Below are positions 24,192 to 32,182 of a DNA stretch of 34,601 bases, piece by piece. The position numbers and the translations under genes were made by a program. Position 1 is the stretch's first letter, and each line of letters begins with the position of its first letter. The notes under the pieces were generated by a model, which had not been told where the DNA came from, searched no databases, and worked only from the letters and a program-made list of their open reading frames with translations. The stretch lies in NCBI GenBank assembly GCA_028872955.1, contig JAGWNX010000039.1, positions 1 through 34,601 of the forward strand, read 5' to 3'. Source of the stretch: Acidobacteriota bacterium. Lineage in GTDB: Bacteria; Acidobacteriota; Terriglobia; Terriglobales; Acidobacteriaceae.

Positions 24192-25358
24192 ATGTCTCGT
24201 GGTGAACCATTGCGGTGCTGGTGTTGGCGGGTGGCTGTGGCCCTATCGCTTCTGTTGACTGCCAGGGGTGCGGTTGCGCAGCTTGATCGTGCGGCAGCCC
24301 TTACGCTGGAGCAGCAGGGGCGCAATGCAGAGGCCGAACAGGTGTGGCAGCAGGTGGCGGCCTCCACCCCGGCTAATCCGGAGCCGTGGGCGCACATCGG
24401 GCTGCTGGAGGCGCGACAGGAGCACTATGAGCGAGCCGTCGAGGCCTATCAGAGAGCACTTGAGCTGGCTCCGAAACTGCCTGGGCTGCAGTTGAACCTC
24501 GGGCTGGCCTACTTCAAATCCAATCGATTTGCTGAGGCGATCAAGCCCTTCGCGGCGGAGCTGCAACAGCATCCGGGCGACCTGCGACTCATCATTCTGC
24601 TGGGCATGTCGCACTACGGCCTGGGCGATTACCTGGTGGCGATTCCATTTCTCCAGCAAGCGGCAGCGGCCGATCCCCAGAGTCTGCCGCTGCGAATGGC
24701 GCTGGCCCACAGTTGCCTTTGGAGCAAGCAGTACGCCTGCGTCATGGATACCTATAAGCAGATCCTGGCGCTCGATCCGCAGTCTGCCGAGGCAGACATG
24801 CTGGCAGGCGAGGCGTTGGATGAAGAAGGGGATGCCAATGGCGCGATCGAACAGTTCCGGGCCGCCACGCATGCCAACCCCAAGGAGCCGAACGTTCACT
24901 TCGGACTCGGCTATCTGCTTTGGACGCAGAGTAACTATAACGATGCCATTCCGGAGTTCCGCGCAGAGCTAGCTAATGATCCCGGTCATCTGCAGGCTCT
25001 GGCCTACCTGGGAGATTCGCTGGTGCAGACCAGCCAGTACAACGATGCGTTGCCGGTGCTGGAGCGTGCGATCGCCGTGGATGCAACGTTTGAGTTGCCG
25101 CATCGCGATCTGGGCATCGTGTATGCGCAGCTCGGCCGCAAGGAGCAGGCGATTGCAGAGCTGGAGCGTGCTATCGCGCTCGATCCCAACGACGTGGCTC
25201 CACACTGGCGGCTTGCCCGGCTTTACCAGGCCATGGGGCGCAAGGAAGAGGCCAAGCAACAGTTTGGCCAGGCGAGCAAGATGAATCAGGAGTCGCTGCG
25301 GGCAGTGCGCGATCAGATGAGCCGACGCACGGCTGAGGCCTCGCAAGCGGCCCACTAG
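24192..25358 (+). CDS. Secreted tetratricopeptide-repeat protein
   Basis: A 388-residue protein with a signal peptide (RVAVALSLLLTARGAVAQ ends near residue 30) followed by about ten consecutive TPR units to residue about 370. Typical units are PEPWAHIGLLEARQEHYERA, PGLQLNLGLAYFKSNRFAEA and FELPHRDLGIVYAQLGRKEQ. TPR arrays are protein-interaction scaffolds; no enzymatic domain is present. The start is the ATG at 24192, because the reading frame upstream overlaps the terminator. A TACAAT -10-like box at 24163-24168 could drive it. It is convergent with the multihaem cytochrome gene (12-base gap). A role in assembling or docking that periplasmic cytochrome is possible but unproven. Confidence 0.85.
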   Translation: MSRGEPLRCWCWRVAVALSLLLTARGAVAQLDRAAALTLEQQGRNAEAEQVWQQVAASTPANPEPWAHIGLLEARQEHYERAVEAYQRALELAPKLPGLQLNLGLAYFKSNRFAEAIKPFAAELQQHPGDLRLIILLGMSHYGLGDYLVAIPFLQQAAAADPQSLPLRMALAHSCLWSKQYACVMDTYKQILALDPQSAEADMLAGEALDEEGDANGAIEQFRAATHANPKEPNVHFGLGYLLWTQSNYNDAIPEFRAELANDPGHLQALAYLGDSLVQTSQYNDALPVLERAIAVDATFELPHRDLGIVYAQLGRKEQAIAELERAIALDPNDVAPHWRLARLYQAMGRKEEAKQQFGQASKMNQESLRAVRDQMSRRTAEASQAAH

Positions 25359-25370
25359 CGCAGTTGGCGG

Positions 25371-26615
25371 CTACAGCCCGGGGCCTGTCCCCTTCACCGC
25401 GGCCGCCTTCGGATACACCTTGATCCAGTGGTTGCGCATGGTGGCATGCACACTGGTGTCGGCCGTCTCTGAGACGATCACACTGGTAGGCTGCACGGGC
25501 ATGTGGCAGCCAATACATTGCGTCACACTGGTGTGGCCCATGCGTTTCGCTGTCGGGCAGGCCTGCCACTGGTGACAGGTCAAGCACCTGGCAGAGTACG
25601 TCGCCACGGTCTGCTCCCGATCATGCACGTTATGGCAGGTGGAACAGGTCATGGTGCCCGACACCTGAAAGCACTTGCTGCGCTCCAGCAGGCCTACCTG
25701 GTTGCCGTGTACGTCCGGATGATCACTCTCGGGAACAGGCAGAGGCTTGAAGTACTCAGCCAGAGGATGACCCGGAGTGTAGGAGAAGGCAGGTGCCAGC
25801 GAAGTCCTCTGGATGCCATTGTGGCACTCCGCGCACAGGTCGAGTTGCCGCTCGCGCGAGAAGTGTGCCGGGTTCAGGATTGTCGTATCCGGTATCTGTT
25901 TCGCCTCCGGGTGTTGACGGTGCCAGGCCACGTGCGCCAAGCCCGATCCATGGCAGCTCTCGCAGCTAATGCCGGGCACGAAGCTGGTCCGGTCGAACTG
26001 ATTCGTCTCCGGATTCGACGAGAGCGGGCGGATATAGGTGGCATGACACTCCAGACATGCCGGATTCACAGGCCGCGAGAAGCTCGCCGTTCCGTTGGTG
26101 AAGCCCGGACTGTTGATCCAGCGGTGCCCGTCTGTCCAGTAGCTCACGGGCAGCTCGTACAACGCATCGCCCTGCCAGAAGAGATAGGTTTGCCCGCGTG
26201 TGCCAGACCCCGTGATGATGTCCATCCGCTCACTGTGCTGGAAGAGCGGCGTGCTCCAGCCTGTCTCTGCGGTCTCGTAGATGCCGTCTTTGCGCCGCTC
26301 CATGCGGAAGCGAAGCAGTGGCATGGCTGGGGAGCCCGGTCCGCCATTAATCGTCAGTGTCTCTTTGCCGGGCTGCAGGGGGCCTAGCACCGTCTGCGGG
26401 GTAGCCAGTTGCGATGTCAGGTGATGTGCCGTGTGGGCGTAGCTGGCAGACTCCTTCTGATGGCACTGCAGACAAGCGGCGTCTCCGGCCAGCTCATGTT
26501 TCGGCTCAGTCGCGGGCGCGCTGCTTTGTCCGCCAGGTTGGGCGGCCAGCAGCAGTGGCAGCGAGAGTGCCAGCGCTGCCAGGGCAGATCGAGCGAAGAA
26601 CTTCGGCTGCATCAT
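25371..26615 (-). CDS. Periplasmic heptahaem cytochrome c
   Basis: A 414-residue exported protein with a signal peptide (FFARSALAALALSLPLLLAA) and seven CxxCH haem c sites, beginning at Cys48, 187, 218, 261, 324, 344 and 367. The first CxxCH is separated from the others by about 135 residues rich in beta structure and aromatic residues (LFWQGDALYELPVSYW). This pattern recalls cytochrome c554/multihaem families of Acidobacteria and delta-proteobacteria; a specific redox reaction cannot be assigned. Two start ATGs are adjacent (26615 and 26612). The two small secreted-protein genes lie upstream on the same strand (162-bp gap without an obvious terminator), so they may share a transcript. Confidence 0.88.
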   Translation of the reverse strand: MMQPKFFARSALAALALSLPLLLAAQPGGQSSAPATEPKHELAGDAACLQCHQKESASYAHTAHHLTSQLATPQTVLGPLQPGKETLTINGGPGSPAMPLLRFRMERRKDGIYETAETGWSTPLFQHSERMDIITGSGTRGQTYLFWQGDALYELPVSYWTDGHRWINSPGFTNGTASFSRPVNPACLECHATYIRPLSSNPETNQFDRTSFVPGISCESCHGSGLAHVAWHRQHPEAKQIPDTTILNPAHFSRERQLDLCAECHNGIQRTSLAPAFSYTPGHPLAEYFKPLPVPESDHPDVHGNQVGLLERSKCFQVSGTMTCSTCHNVHDREQTVATYSARCLTCHQWQACPTAKRMGHTSVTQCIGCHMPVQPTSVIVSETADTSVHATMRNHWIKVYPKAAAVKGTGPGL

Positions 26616-26777
26616 CAGGCCAGGAGTGTTCCAGTTCGTGAGCGCTGGTGGTCGAGTGGGCGAAGGCAGGGAAGCAGCGCCATCCTCCCCGCCACCACTC
26701 TACTGGCTCTAAGGTTCCCCACGCAATACATGCATGTCGAGGCTAGCGCCACGTTTATCGATTGTGCCGCACCGTGG

Positions 26778-27224
26778 CTAATGGCTGGCCAGCGCAGAAC
26801 GCTCCTGCTGATGCATGCGCTCCTTGATGCTCTTTGCCAGCTTCTCAACTTCCTCGGACTTATGGATGACTGAGAGCGAGAGGGTATCTTTATTAGTCTT
26901 GGCCACCTCTTGCCGAAGATCCGCGGCAAGCTCGTAGAGTCGCTTGACGTCGGCGGCAAGTTGCAACTCCTCCGGCGACAGTGGCGGAGTCGCCGATGCA
27001 TCGGGCACAGACTTTGCCTGCGCATTTTGTCCTGTTGCGACCTGTGCCCCAGCCACAGGCGTGCCGGGGGCTGCGTCACTCTTGCCTGTGGGCGCACCTC
27101 GCTGTACAGCAGCCGCCGGCACGGCCTTGTCCTCGGCCGCAGGTGCTGACTGCGCCCCGGCCCTTCCCATCAGGCACATGGCTACTGCGATGGTGATTCC
27201 GCACTTCGTCACGGAGGTTCGCAT
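26778..27224 (-). CDS. Small secreted protein, paralogue of the next gene upstream
   Basis: Function not recognised. The 148-residue product has a signal peptide (about 1-25, ending GRAGAQ) and an Ala/Pro-rich low-complexity linker (26-80). It ends in a predicted helical domain of about 55 residues, from LQLAADVKRLYELAADLRQE to VEKLAKSIKERM. The helical domain aligns with that of the gene at 27230-27625, including the KLAKS[IM]KE[RK] motif. The ATG at 27224 is 5 bases after the stop of that gene, so the two form an operon with likely translational coupling. Such proteins occur in Acidobacteria as uncharacterised exported helical proteins (family knowledge from memory, not searched). Confidence 0.75.
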   Translation of the reverse strand: MRTSVTKCGITIAVAMCLMGRAGAQSAPAAEDKAVPAAAVQRGAPTGKSDAAPGTPVAGAQVATGQNAQAKSVPDASATPPLSPEELQLAADVKRLYELAADLRQEVAKTNKDTLSLSVIHKSEEVEKLAKSIKERMHQQERSALASH

Positions 27225-27229
27225 TCCCT

Positions 27230-27625
27230 TTAGTGCTCCCTCAGCTTCTCTTTCATGCTCTTCGCCAGCTTCTGGATCTCTCCAGCTTTCGCCGCACTCA
27301 TCGCCAGTGCGTCACGATCCCTTGGTTTGCTCGCCGTCTGCTGCAGTTGCTGGGCCAAGAGCACTAGCTGGTTCACTTCCAGCCATACTTCACGCATCCG
27401 AATCTGGTTCAACAGGCGCTGCTGTTGTACCCGGGCTGCCTCCGTGGCTGGCTGCTTGTTGTAGACCTTATCAAGATCAGGCTGGCGAGGCGTGGGATCT
27501 GGCAGGATAACCACGTACGAACGCGGCGTACCATCCTGCGCCAGACATGAGCCACCAGCGCCAAGGCCGAGGAACACCATGAGCGTGAAGAGCAAAGCTT
27601 TTACCATGGATTGAGGAAGAGACAT
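27230..27625 (-). CDS. Small secreted helical protein
   Basis: Function not recognised. The 131-residue product has a signal peptide (MVKALLFTLMVFLGLGAGGS, cleavage likely after CLAQ). A Cys stands at the position where a lipobox would be (GGSC), so a lipoprotein is possible. The rest is predicted helical: VWLEVNQLVLLAQQLQQT and AGEIQKLAKSMKEKLREH. I start at the ATG at 27625, 8 bases after AGGAG. The in-frame extension to 27751 adds residues that look like non-coding translation. First gene of the two-gene unit; its paralogue follows after 5 bases. Confidence 0.72.
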   Translation of the reverse strand: MSLPQSMVKALLFTLMVFLGLGAGGSCLAQDGTPRSYVVILPDPTPRQPDLDKVYNKQPATEAARVQQQRLLNQIRMREVWLEVNQLVLLAQQLQQTASKPRDRDALAMSAAKAGEIQKLAKSMKEKLREH

Positions 27626-27789
27626 GGACGCTACTCCTGCCTGAGCCACGATGGAAACAGATTTTGAGTAACACAGTCCAGCGAAAACAAGCCACTGGGC
27701 CGGCATTTTCAGCAGAACAAAAAGCCGGTCACGGACGATCGTGTACCCCACACGCCGCGTACTCGGGTGTCAGGCCCACCTCCAAGAGA

Positions 27790-27816
27790 AGGCAAAACCC
27801 GCCTGGCCAGCGGGTT
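27790..27816 (-). terminator. Terminator downstream of tRNA-Val
   Basis: On the minus strand AACCCGC and GCGGGTT form a 7-bp stem around TGGCCAG, followed by TTGCC, giving a run of four T including the stem end. It lies about 50 bases after the tRNA 3' end. Confidence 0.6.
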
Positions 27817-27864
27817 GGAGGTTGTAGCTTGCATTTTGCTAGAAGTCTTCTGGTAGGAGGGGAG

Positions 27865-27941
<77 letters not shown>

Positions 27942-28051
27942 ACGCGTAGAACCTACTCTTCAGAGTGTAAGGGAGATCGAGCCCGGAAGCAATTTGGGCC
28001 GAGAGCAGGAGTCGCTTCGGCCCAGTCTGCGGGACTGCATGGAAGGATGCG

Positions 28052-28873
28052 CTAGACGGTAGCTGGCTCCGGCATGGGGAAGGGGCCAAAGTGCTCGGCG
28101 GAGTCCCCCTCATGACGATAGATGTTCTGGCCGTCACGCAGGAACGGAGTTGCCATCGCCCAGGGCTTGCCATCTGGCCGCAGGATGGGTGCCGAACTGT
28201 ACTGCGGCAGGTAGATGCGGCGCATGCGATTGGTACGGTTAGGACCGCTGCGGTGTAGTACGGTGCTGTCAAACGCCACGATGCTGCCAGCGGGCACGAT
28301 GACGGCGTCGCCCGGCTCATCCCCGGTGTAGCCGATCAGATCGTTGGTGCCGGCTTCCTTGAAGTGGTCAATGATGCCGCTGCGCGTGCCGCCACGCGAG
28401 TGGGGCAGCAGGTACACGGTGCCGTTCTCTTCACTCACATCGTCAAGGGTGCACCAGCAGGTGACGTAGGGATCGTGCCTGGTCGTTGGGTCGTACCACT
28501 TCACATAGCCACTGTCCTGGTGCCAGCTGAACTTCATGCCCTGCTCGGCGCCCTTGACCACCCACTGCTCGTGAAACAGATAGGCCTGCGGTCCGACGGT
28601 CGCCTCGGCTACCTGCGCCATCAGATCGCTGAACAGGAACTGCCAGAGCCGCGCACTGAGGCGATAACGATTGTTGATGAAGTAGCGCTTGCCACGATGG
28701 CTCAAGTTGTCTGTAAGCACACCTTTGGCGTCCATCATGGAGTCGTAGTAGCCCAGGTAGTAGGAGCACTCCTCGCGCAGCATCGTCAGCATCTCTGCTG
28801 GAATAACTCCTGGAAGCACCATGTAGCCTTCCTGCTGGTACTGCGCTCGCTGCTCTGTCGTGATTGTGATCAT
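28052..28873 (-). CDS. Phytanoyl-CoA dioxygenase (PhyH) family Fe(II)/2-oxoglutarate oxygenase
   Basis: A 273-residue double-stranded beta-helix oxygenase. The iron ligands are visible as His118 and Asp120 (FSWHQDSGYV) and His207 (STVLHRSGPN). The 2-oxoglutarate-binding basic residue is among the following NRTNRMRR. The family hydroxylates diverse small molecules, and the substrate cannot be read from the sequence. The start is the ATG at 28873 (MITITTEQRAQYQQEGYMVL), because the typical PhyH N-terminus begins there; codons upstream cross the divergent gene. It is divergent from the TIM-barrel isomerase-like gene (130-bp gap), a pairing that suggests one carbohydrate or polyol pathway. Confidence 0.87.
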   Translation of the reverse strand: MITITTEQRAQYQQEGYMVLPGVIPAEMLTMLREECSYYLGYYDSMMDAKGVLTDNLSHRGKRYFINNRYRLSARLWQFLFSDLMAQVAEATVGPQAYLFHEQWVVKGAEQGMKFSWHQDSGYVKWYDPTTRHDPYVTCWCTLDDVSEENGTVYLLPHSRGGTRSGIIDHFKEAGTNDLIGYTGDEPGDAVIVPAGSIVAFDSTVLHRSGPNRTNRMRRIYLPQYSSAPILRPDGKPWAMATPFLRDGQNIYRHEGDSAEHFGPFPMPEPATV

Positions 28874-28930
28874 GTCGCCGACGATACCGAAGCACAAGGA
28901 CAGGAATCTTCTCGTTTTCCGGGTCAAGAG

Positions 28931-28950
28931 ATTGCATTTTTTGTCGCAAT
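28931..28950. promoter_or_regulatory. Inverted repeat in the PhyH/isomerase divergent gap
   Basis: ATTGC and GCAAT flank the 10-base AT-rich spacer ATTTTTTGTC, in the middle of the 130-bp divergent gap. A TTGATC/CATACT pair (28965-28996) on the plus strand could form a promoter placing the transcript start next to the ATG at 29004. Both are weak assignments. Confidence 0.3.
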
Positions 28951-29003
28951 GCCGCGTCGTGTGCACTTGATCGATGCGCTTCGCCGCTGTCATACTCAGC
29001 AAG

Positions 29004-29840
29004 ATGACTGCACAGCTTCGAATGATTGCCAATCTCTGGAGCCTGATGGAGCACCCCTCAGCCGCAGAGGAGTGGTCGCTGCGAACTAAGCTCGCCGCCA
29101 TCCGCGACGCCGGCTTTGACGGTGTCTGCTGGGGCCCGAGTGAAGAGCTAACCGCGCTTGCACGGGAGTACGACTTGCTTTTTGTCGGCGGAATGGCACC
29201 GGCTACAGCGGCGGAGATCACGCCTGCGCTGCATGCGTTGGCGCGCTCGGGCACGCGCTACGTGAATGTGCAGCTGGCCACAGACATGACCCCTGCGGGT
29301 GAGGCACTGGCTATGTGTCTGCAACTGGAGCGTGAGGCGCGCGTGCTTGGACTGCAGCCCGTGATTGAGACGCACCGGGGCACCTGCACGGAGACGCCCG
29401 AAAAGTTCTACGCGCTGGCGGATGCCTATGAGCAAGCCACGGGCGAACCGCTGGCAGTCGCCTGGGATTTTTCACACTTCGGCGTTGTGAAGCATCTTCT
29501 GCCGGAGCACTTTGCGCCGCGCCTGCTGGTGCGGCCAGAGATGGTGCAGCAGGCGAATCACTTTCATCTTCGGCCCTTCAACGGCCATCATGCGCAGGTG
29601 CCGATCGTCGGTGTCGATGGTTGCCTGACACGCGAGGTGCGGGAGTGGCTGCCCTTTGCGGAGCAGGTGCTTCGTCTGTGGCTGGCCGTCCCCTCAAACG
29701 CTGAGCGTGAACTGTTCGTGTGTCCGGAGCTGGGACCGCAACTAGGCGGATATGCTCTGTCGACCTTTGCTGCGAGCTGGCCGCAGGCGGTCGCATTGCG
29801 GCAGGTGATCCTCGATCTATGGCAACGGCTTCACGCGTAG
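29004..29840 (+). CDS. Xylose-isomerase-like TIM-barrel protein (sugar phosphate isomerase/epimerase family)
   Basis: A 278-residue AP-endonuclease-2/xylose-isomerase-like barrel. Metal-site style motifs are VIETHRGTCTETPEKFY (Glu and His), AVAWDFSHFGV (Asp and His) and the FHLRPFNGHH segment. These proteins isomerise or epimerise sugars or inositols, and specificity is not assignable. The ATG at 29004 is chosen over an in-frame codon 10 residues upstream; there is no strong ribosome-binding site for either. The 3' end overlaps the convergent AraC gene by 10 bases. It may act with the divergent PhyH protein or the downstream xyloside module. Confidence 0.82.
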   Translation: MTAQLRMIANLWSLMEHPSAAEEWSLRTKLAAIRDAGFDGVCWGPSEELTALAREYDLLFVGGMAPATAAEITPALHALARSGTRYVNVQLATDMTPAGEALAMCLQLEREARVLGLQPVIETHRGTCTETPEKFYALADAYEQATGEPLAVAWDFSHFGVVKHLLPEHFAPRLLVRPEMVQQANHFHLRPFNGHHAQVPIVGVDGCLTREVREWLPFAEQVLRLWLAVPSNAERELFVCPELGPQLGGYALSTFAASWPQAVALRQVILDLWQRLHA

Positions 29841-30652
29841 GGTCCCTCGGATCGGCGCTGGCGATACTGCATGGGCGCATAGCCCATGGTTCTGCGAAAG
29901 ATGCGGTGAAACTGCGGGTAGCTGCCAAAGCCCGCCTCCAACGCTGCGTCCAGCATGGTGCGGCGATGTCCTGCGCCGTACAGTTCCAGGAAGCGCTCAA
30001 TGCGTTTGCGGTTGCGGAACTCTACCATGGCCACGCCAGTCTGTGCGCGGAAGAGTCGACTTAGCCGGGCCGCGCTGATGCCAGCGCTTGCAGCTACGCT
30101 ACGGAGAGACACGGTCTCGGGTGCCTGGCTCAGGATGCGGGCTGCGCGCTCGACTGCCGGATGCAGGTCGGCAACTTCGATATCGCCGGCGCGCTCAAAG
30201 TACTGCCAGCAGGTGAGCAGTGCATAGGGAAGACCGGCGTTGCGCAGGTAGGGTGCGGCGACAGCAAGCTCCTGAAAGAGTAGATCGGCACGACGTGCAT
30301 CCTGCTGCAGCAGGCGGCGGCAAAACTCGCCCGCGGGATCGCGTTGCAGCAGCACAGCGCAGGATGCCGTGCGTGGCGCGGTGCGGACCACCTTGCGTCG
30401 GAACACGCCGATCCACATTGCGAAGTCCTGACTCTGTTCCAGCAGCAGGTGCTCCTGTGCAGGGAAGAGCCAGATGAGGTCGCCCCGGCGCAGCTGATAC
30501 CGACGCCCACGCACCAGGTAGGTCCCCTCGCCGTGAGTCACCAGGTTCAGCTCCAGTTCAGCGTGGTGGTGGCGGCGATGGGTTGCACCGGTGTTGCGGT
30601 AGAGCCAGATGCTTCCGTCGAGTTCGCGAGGCAGCTTGAGGTAAGTTCGCAT
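29831..30652 (-). CDS. AraC-family transcriptional regulator
   Basis: A 273-residue regulator. The N-terminal cupin sensing domain (about 1-150) contains HHHAELELNLVTHGEGTYLV and RRGDLIWLFPAQEHLLL. The C-terminal AraC/XylS DNA-binding domain (about 170-265) has two helix-turn-helix motifs (VSLRSVAASAGISAARLSRL; MLDAALEAGFGSYPQFHRIF), then RRTMGYAPMQYRQ. It is divergent from the sugar symporter gene with a 123-bp gap, so it probably controls the symporter-GH31 pair in response to a sugar. The start ATG is at 30652. Confidence 0.92.
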   Translation of the reverse strand: MRTYLKLPRELDGSIWLYRNTGATHRRHHHAELELNLVTHGEGTYLVRGRRYQLRRGDLIWLFPAQEHLLLEQSQDFAMWIGVFRRKVVRTAPRTASCAVLLQRDPAGEFCRRLLQQDARRADLLFQELAVAAPYLRNAGLPYALLTCWQYFERAGDIEVADLHPAVERAARILSQAPETVSLRSVAASAGISAARLSRLFRAQTGVAMVEFRNRKRIERFLELYGAGHRRTMLDAALEAGFGSYPQFHRIFRRTMGYAPMQYRQRRSEGPYA

Positions 30653-30775
30653 GGCGACAAAAAATGATCATAACATCGCTCTGAAATGAGAAGTCGAAGA
30701 TGGTCCGGCACCGTTAGAGTGCTAGCATTCAGGTCTGCCGGCTGCACTCGCAACGCGGTGTGGCCGCACCGCATA

Positions 30776-32182
30776 ATGGGGAATGTGAGCGATCCACGGC
30801 AGCCACAGACGAGCATGACCACGATGAGGATGAGCTATCTGTCCAGCGAAGTTGCCGGGCAGTTGATCTTTTGCGTCGTGTCGTTTTATCTGCTCAAGTT
30901 CTATACCGATGTGTTCGGCCTGAGCGCCGCTACGGCGGGAGGCATTCTGTTGGTGGCGCGCATGGTAGATGCCCTGGACGCTCCACTGTGGGGTGTGCTG
31001 TTCGACAAGACCCATAGCCGTTGGGGGCGCAGTAGGCCATGGTTTCTGTGGCTGTGTGTCCCGTTTGCGCTGCTGGGCGTGCTTACCTTTCACACTCCGG
31101 CGCTTCCCTTGCGCGGCAAGATCACCTATGCCGCTGTCACGTATGTGCTGTGCAGCGTGCTGTACACCGGCATCAACACGCCTGTCACTTCAATCCTCTC
31201 TGCGCTCACTCCGGATCCGCGCGAGCGCGTGACGCTGACCAGCTTCCGCATGTTCGGCTCAAAGCTTGGCGTTCTGCTGGTGAACCTGACGCTCCTGCCT
31301 CTGGTTACGCTGCTGGGCCAGGGGAGTGCGCAGCGCGGATTCAGCCGGGTGATGCCGCTGTATGCCTGTGGCACAGTTGCCCTGTATCTGCTGGCGTTTC
31401 GCAATCTTCGCGAGCAGGTAAGTACCAGGCTGGAGCCGCTCTCGCTGCGGCAGAGCTTTGCCGCGCTCAGGGGCAACGTCCCCTGGCTGCTGATTGCGAG
31501 CAGCAGTTTCTGCTTCTGGATCGCATTCGTTGGCCGGATCACCTGCGCGCCCTACTACTTTGAGTATGTGTTGCATCGGCCGCGGCTCATCTCGCTGGCA
31601 AATAGTATGGACGTGGTCTCGCTGGTCGGCATCTTGTTTCTCCCCCGGCTGTGCCGACTCACGAGCAGGGCGAAGGTGTGGGCGGCACGCCTGGCCGCTT
31701 CGGTGGTTACACAACTGGTCTTGTGCCTGGCGGTCGGCCACTCGGCGGTCACGGTTGCGTTTGCAGGGTGGACGCTGGGCTTTCTGGCGAGCGGCATCGC
31801 CATGGCGATGCCATTCTCTCTGCTGGCAGAGAGCGTGGACTTTGGCGAGTGGCGCTCAGGAGTGCGCGCTGCAGGCATGCTGACAGCCATCGGTGCAGCG
31901 TTTTGTCTGAAGGCTGGTAGTGGCCTGGGCGGCGCGCTGCCGGCATGGATCCTGGGGGCTTACCACTATGTGCCGAACGTGCCGCAGACGGCGCACGCCA
32001 TGGAAGGGATTCGTCTCGGGTTCATCTGGCTGCCCGCGGTCTTCTATCTGCTGGCACTGCTGCCCGTACTGCGCTACGGACACTACGAGCAGATGGAGCC
32101 GAAGATTCGCGCGGAGTTAGAGGCGCGCCGCAGCTGCCTGACGGTGCAGGCCCAGGGAGGCGACGATGTATCGCGTCGTTGA
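30776..32182 (+). CDS. GPH-family (glycoside-pentoside-hexuronide) cation symporter
   Basis: An inner-membrane sugar transporter of about 468 residues and twelve membrane segments. The N-terminal signature matches the MelB/XylP/UidB family: SYLSSEVAGQLIFCVVSFYL, LKFYTDVFGLSAATAG, then DALDAPLWGVLFDKTHSRWG and RSRPWFLW. The start is uncertain: ATG at 30776 or ATG at 30815 (MTTMRMSYLS). I use 30776, where GTG six bases on could also serve. It overlaps the GH31 gene by 17 bases, so the two are co-translated. With an alpha-xylosidase-like GH31 partner, an alpha-xyloside such as isoprimeverose is a reasonable substrate guess. Confidence 0.88.
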   Translation: MGNVSDPRQPQTSMTTMRMSYLSSEVAGQLIFCVVSFYLLKFYTDVFGLSAATAGGILLVARMVDALDAPLWGVLFDKTHSRWGRSRPWFLWLCVPFALLGVLTFHTPALPLRGKITYAAVTYVLCSVLYTGINTPVTSILSALTPDPRERVTLTSFRMFGSKLGVLLVNLTLLPLVTLLGQGSAQRGFSRVMPLYACGTVALYLLAFRNLREQVSTRLEPLSLRQSFAALRGNVPWLLIASSSFCFWIAFVGRITCAPYYFEYVLHRPRLISLANSMDVVSLVGILFLPRLCRLTSRAKVWAARLAASVVTQLVLCLAVGHSAVTVAFAGWTLGFLASGIAMAMPFSLLAESVDFGEWRSGVRAAGMLTAIGAAFCLKAGSGLGGALPAWILGAYHYVPNVPQTAHAMEGIRLGFIWLPAVFYLLALLPVLRYGHYEQMEPKIRAELEARRSCLTVQAQGGDDVSRR

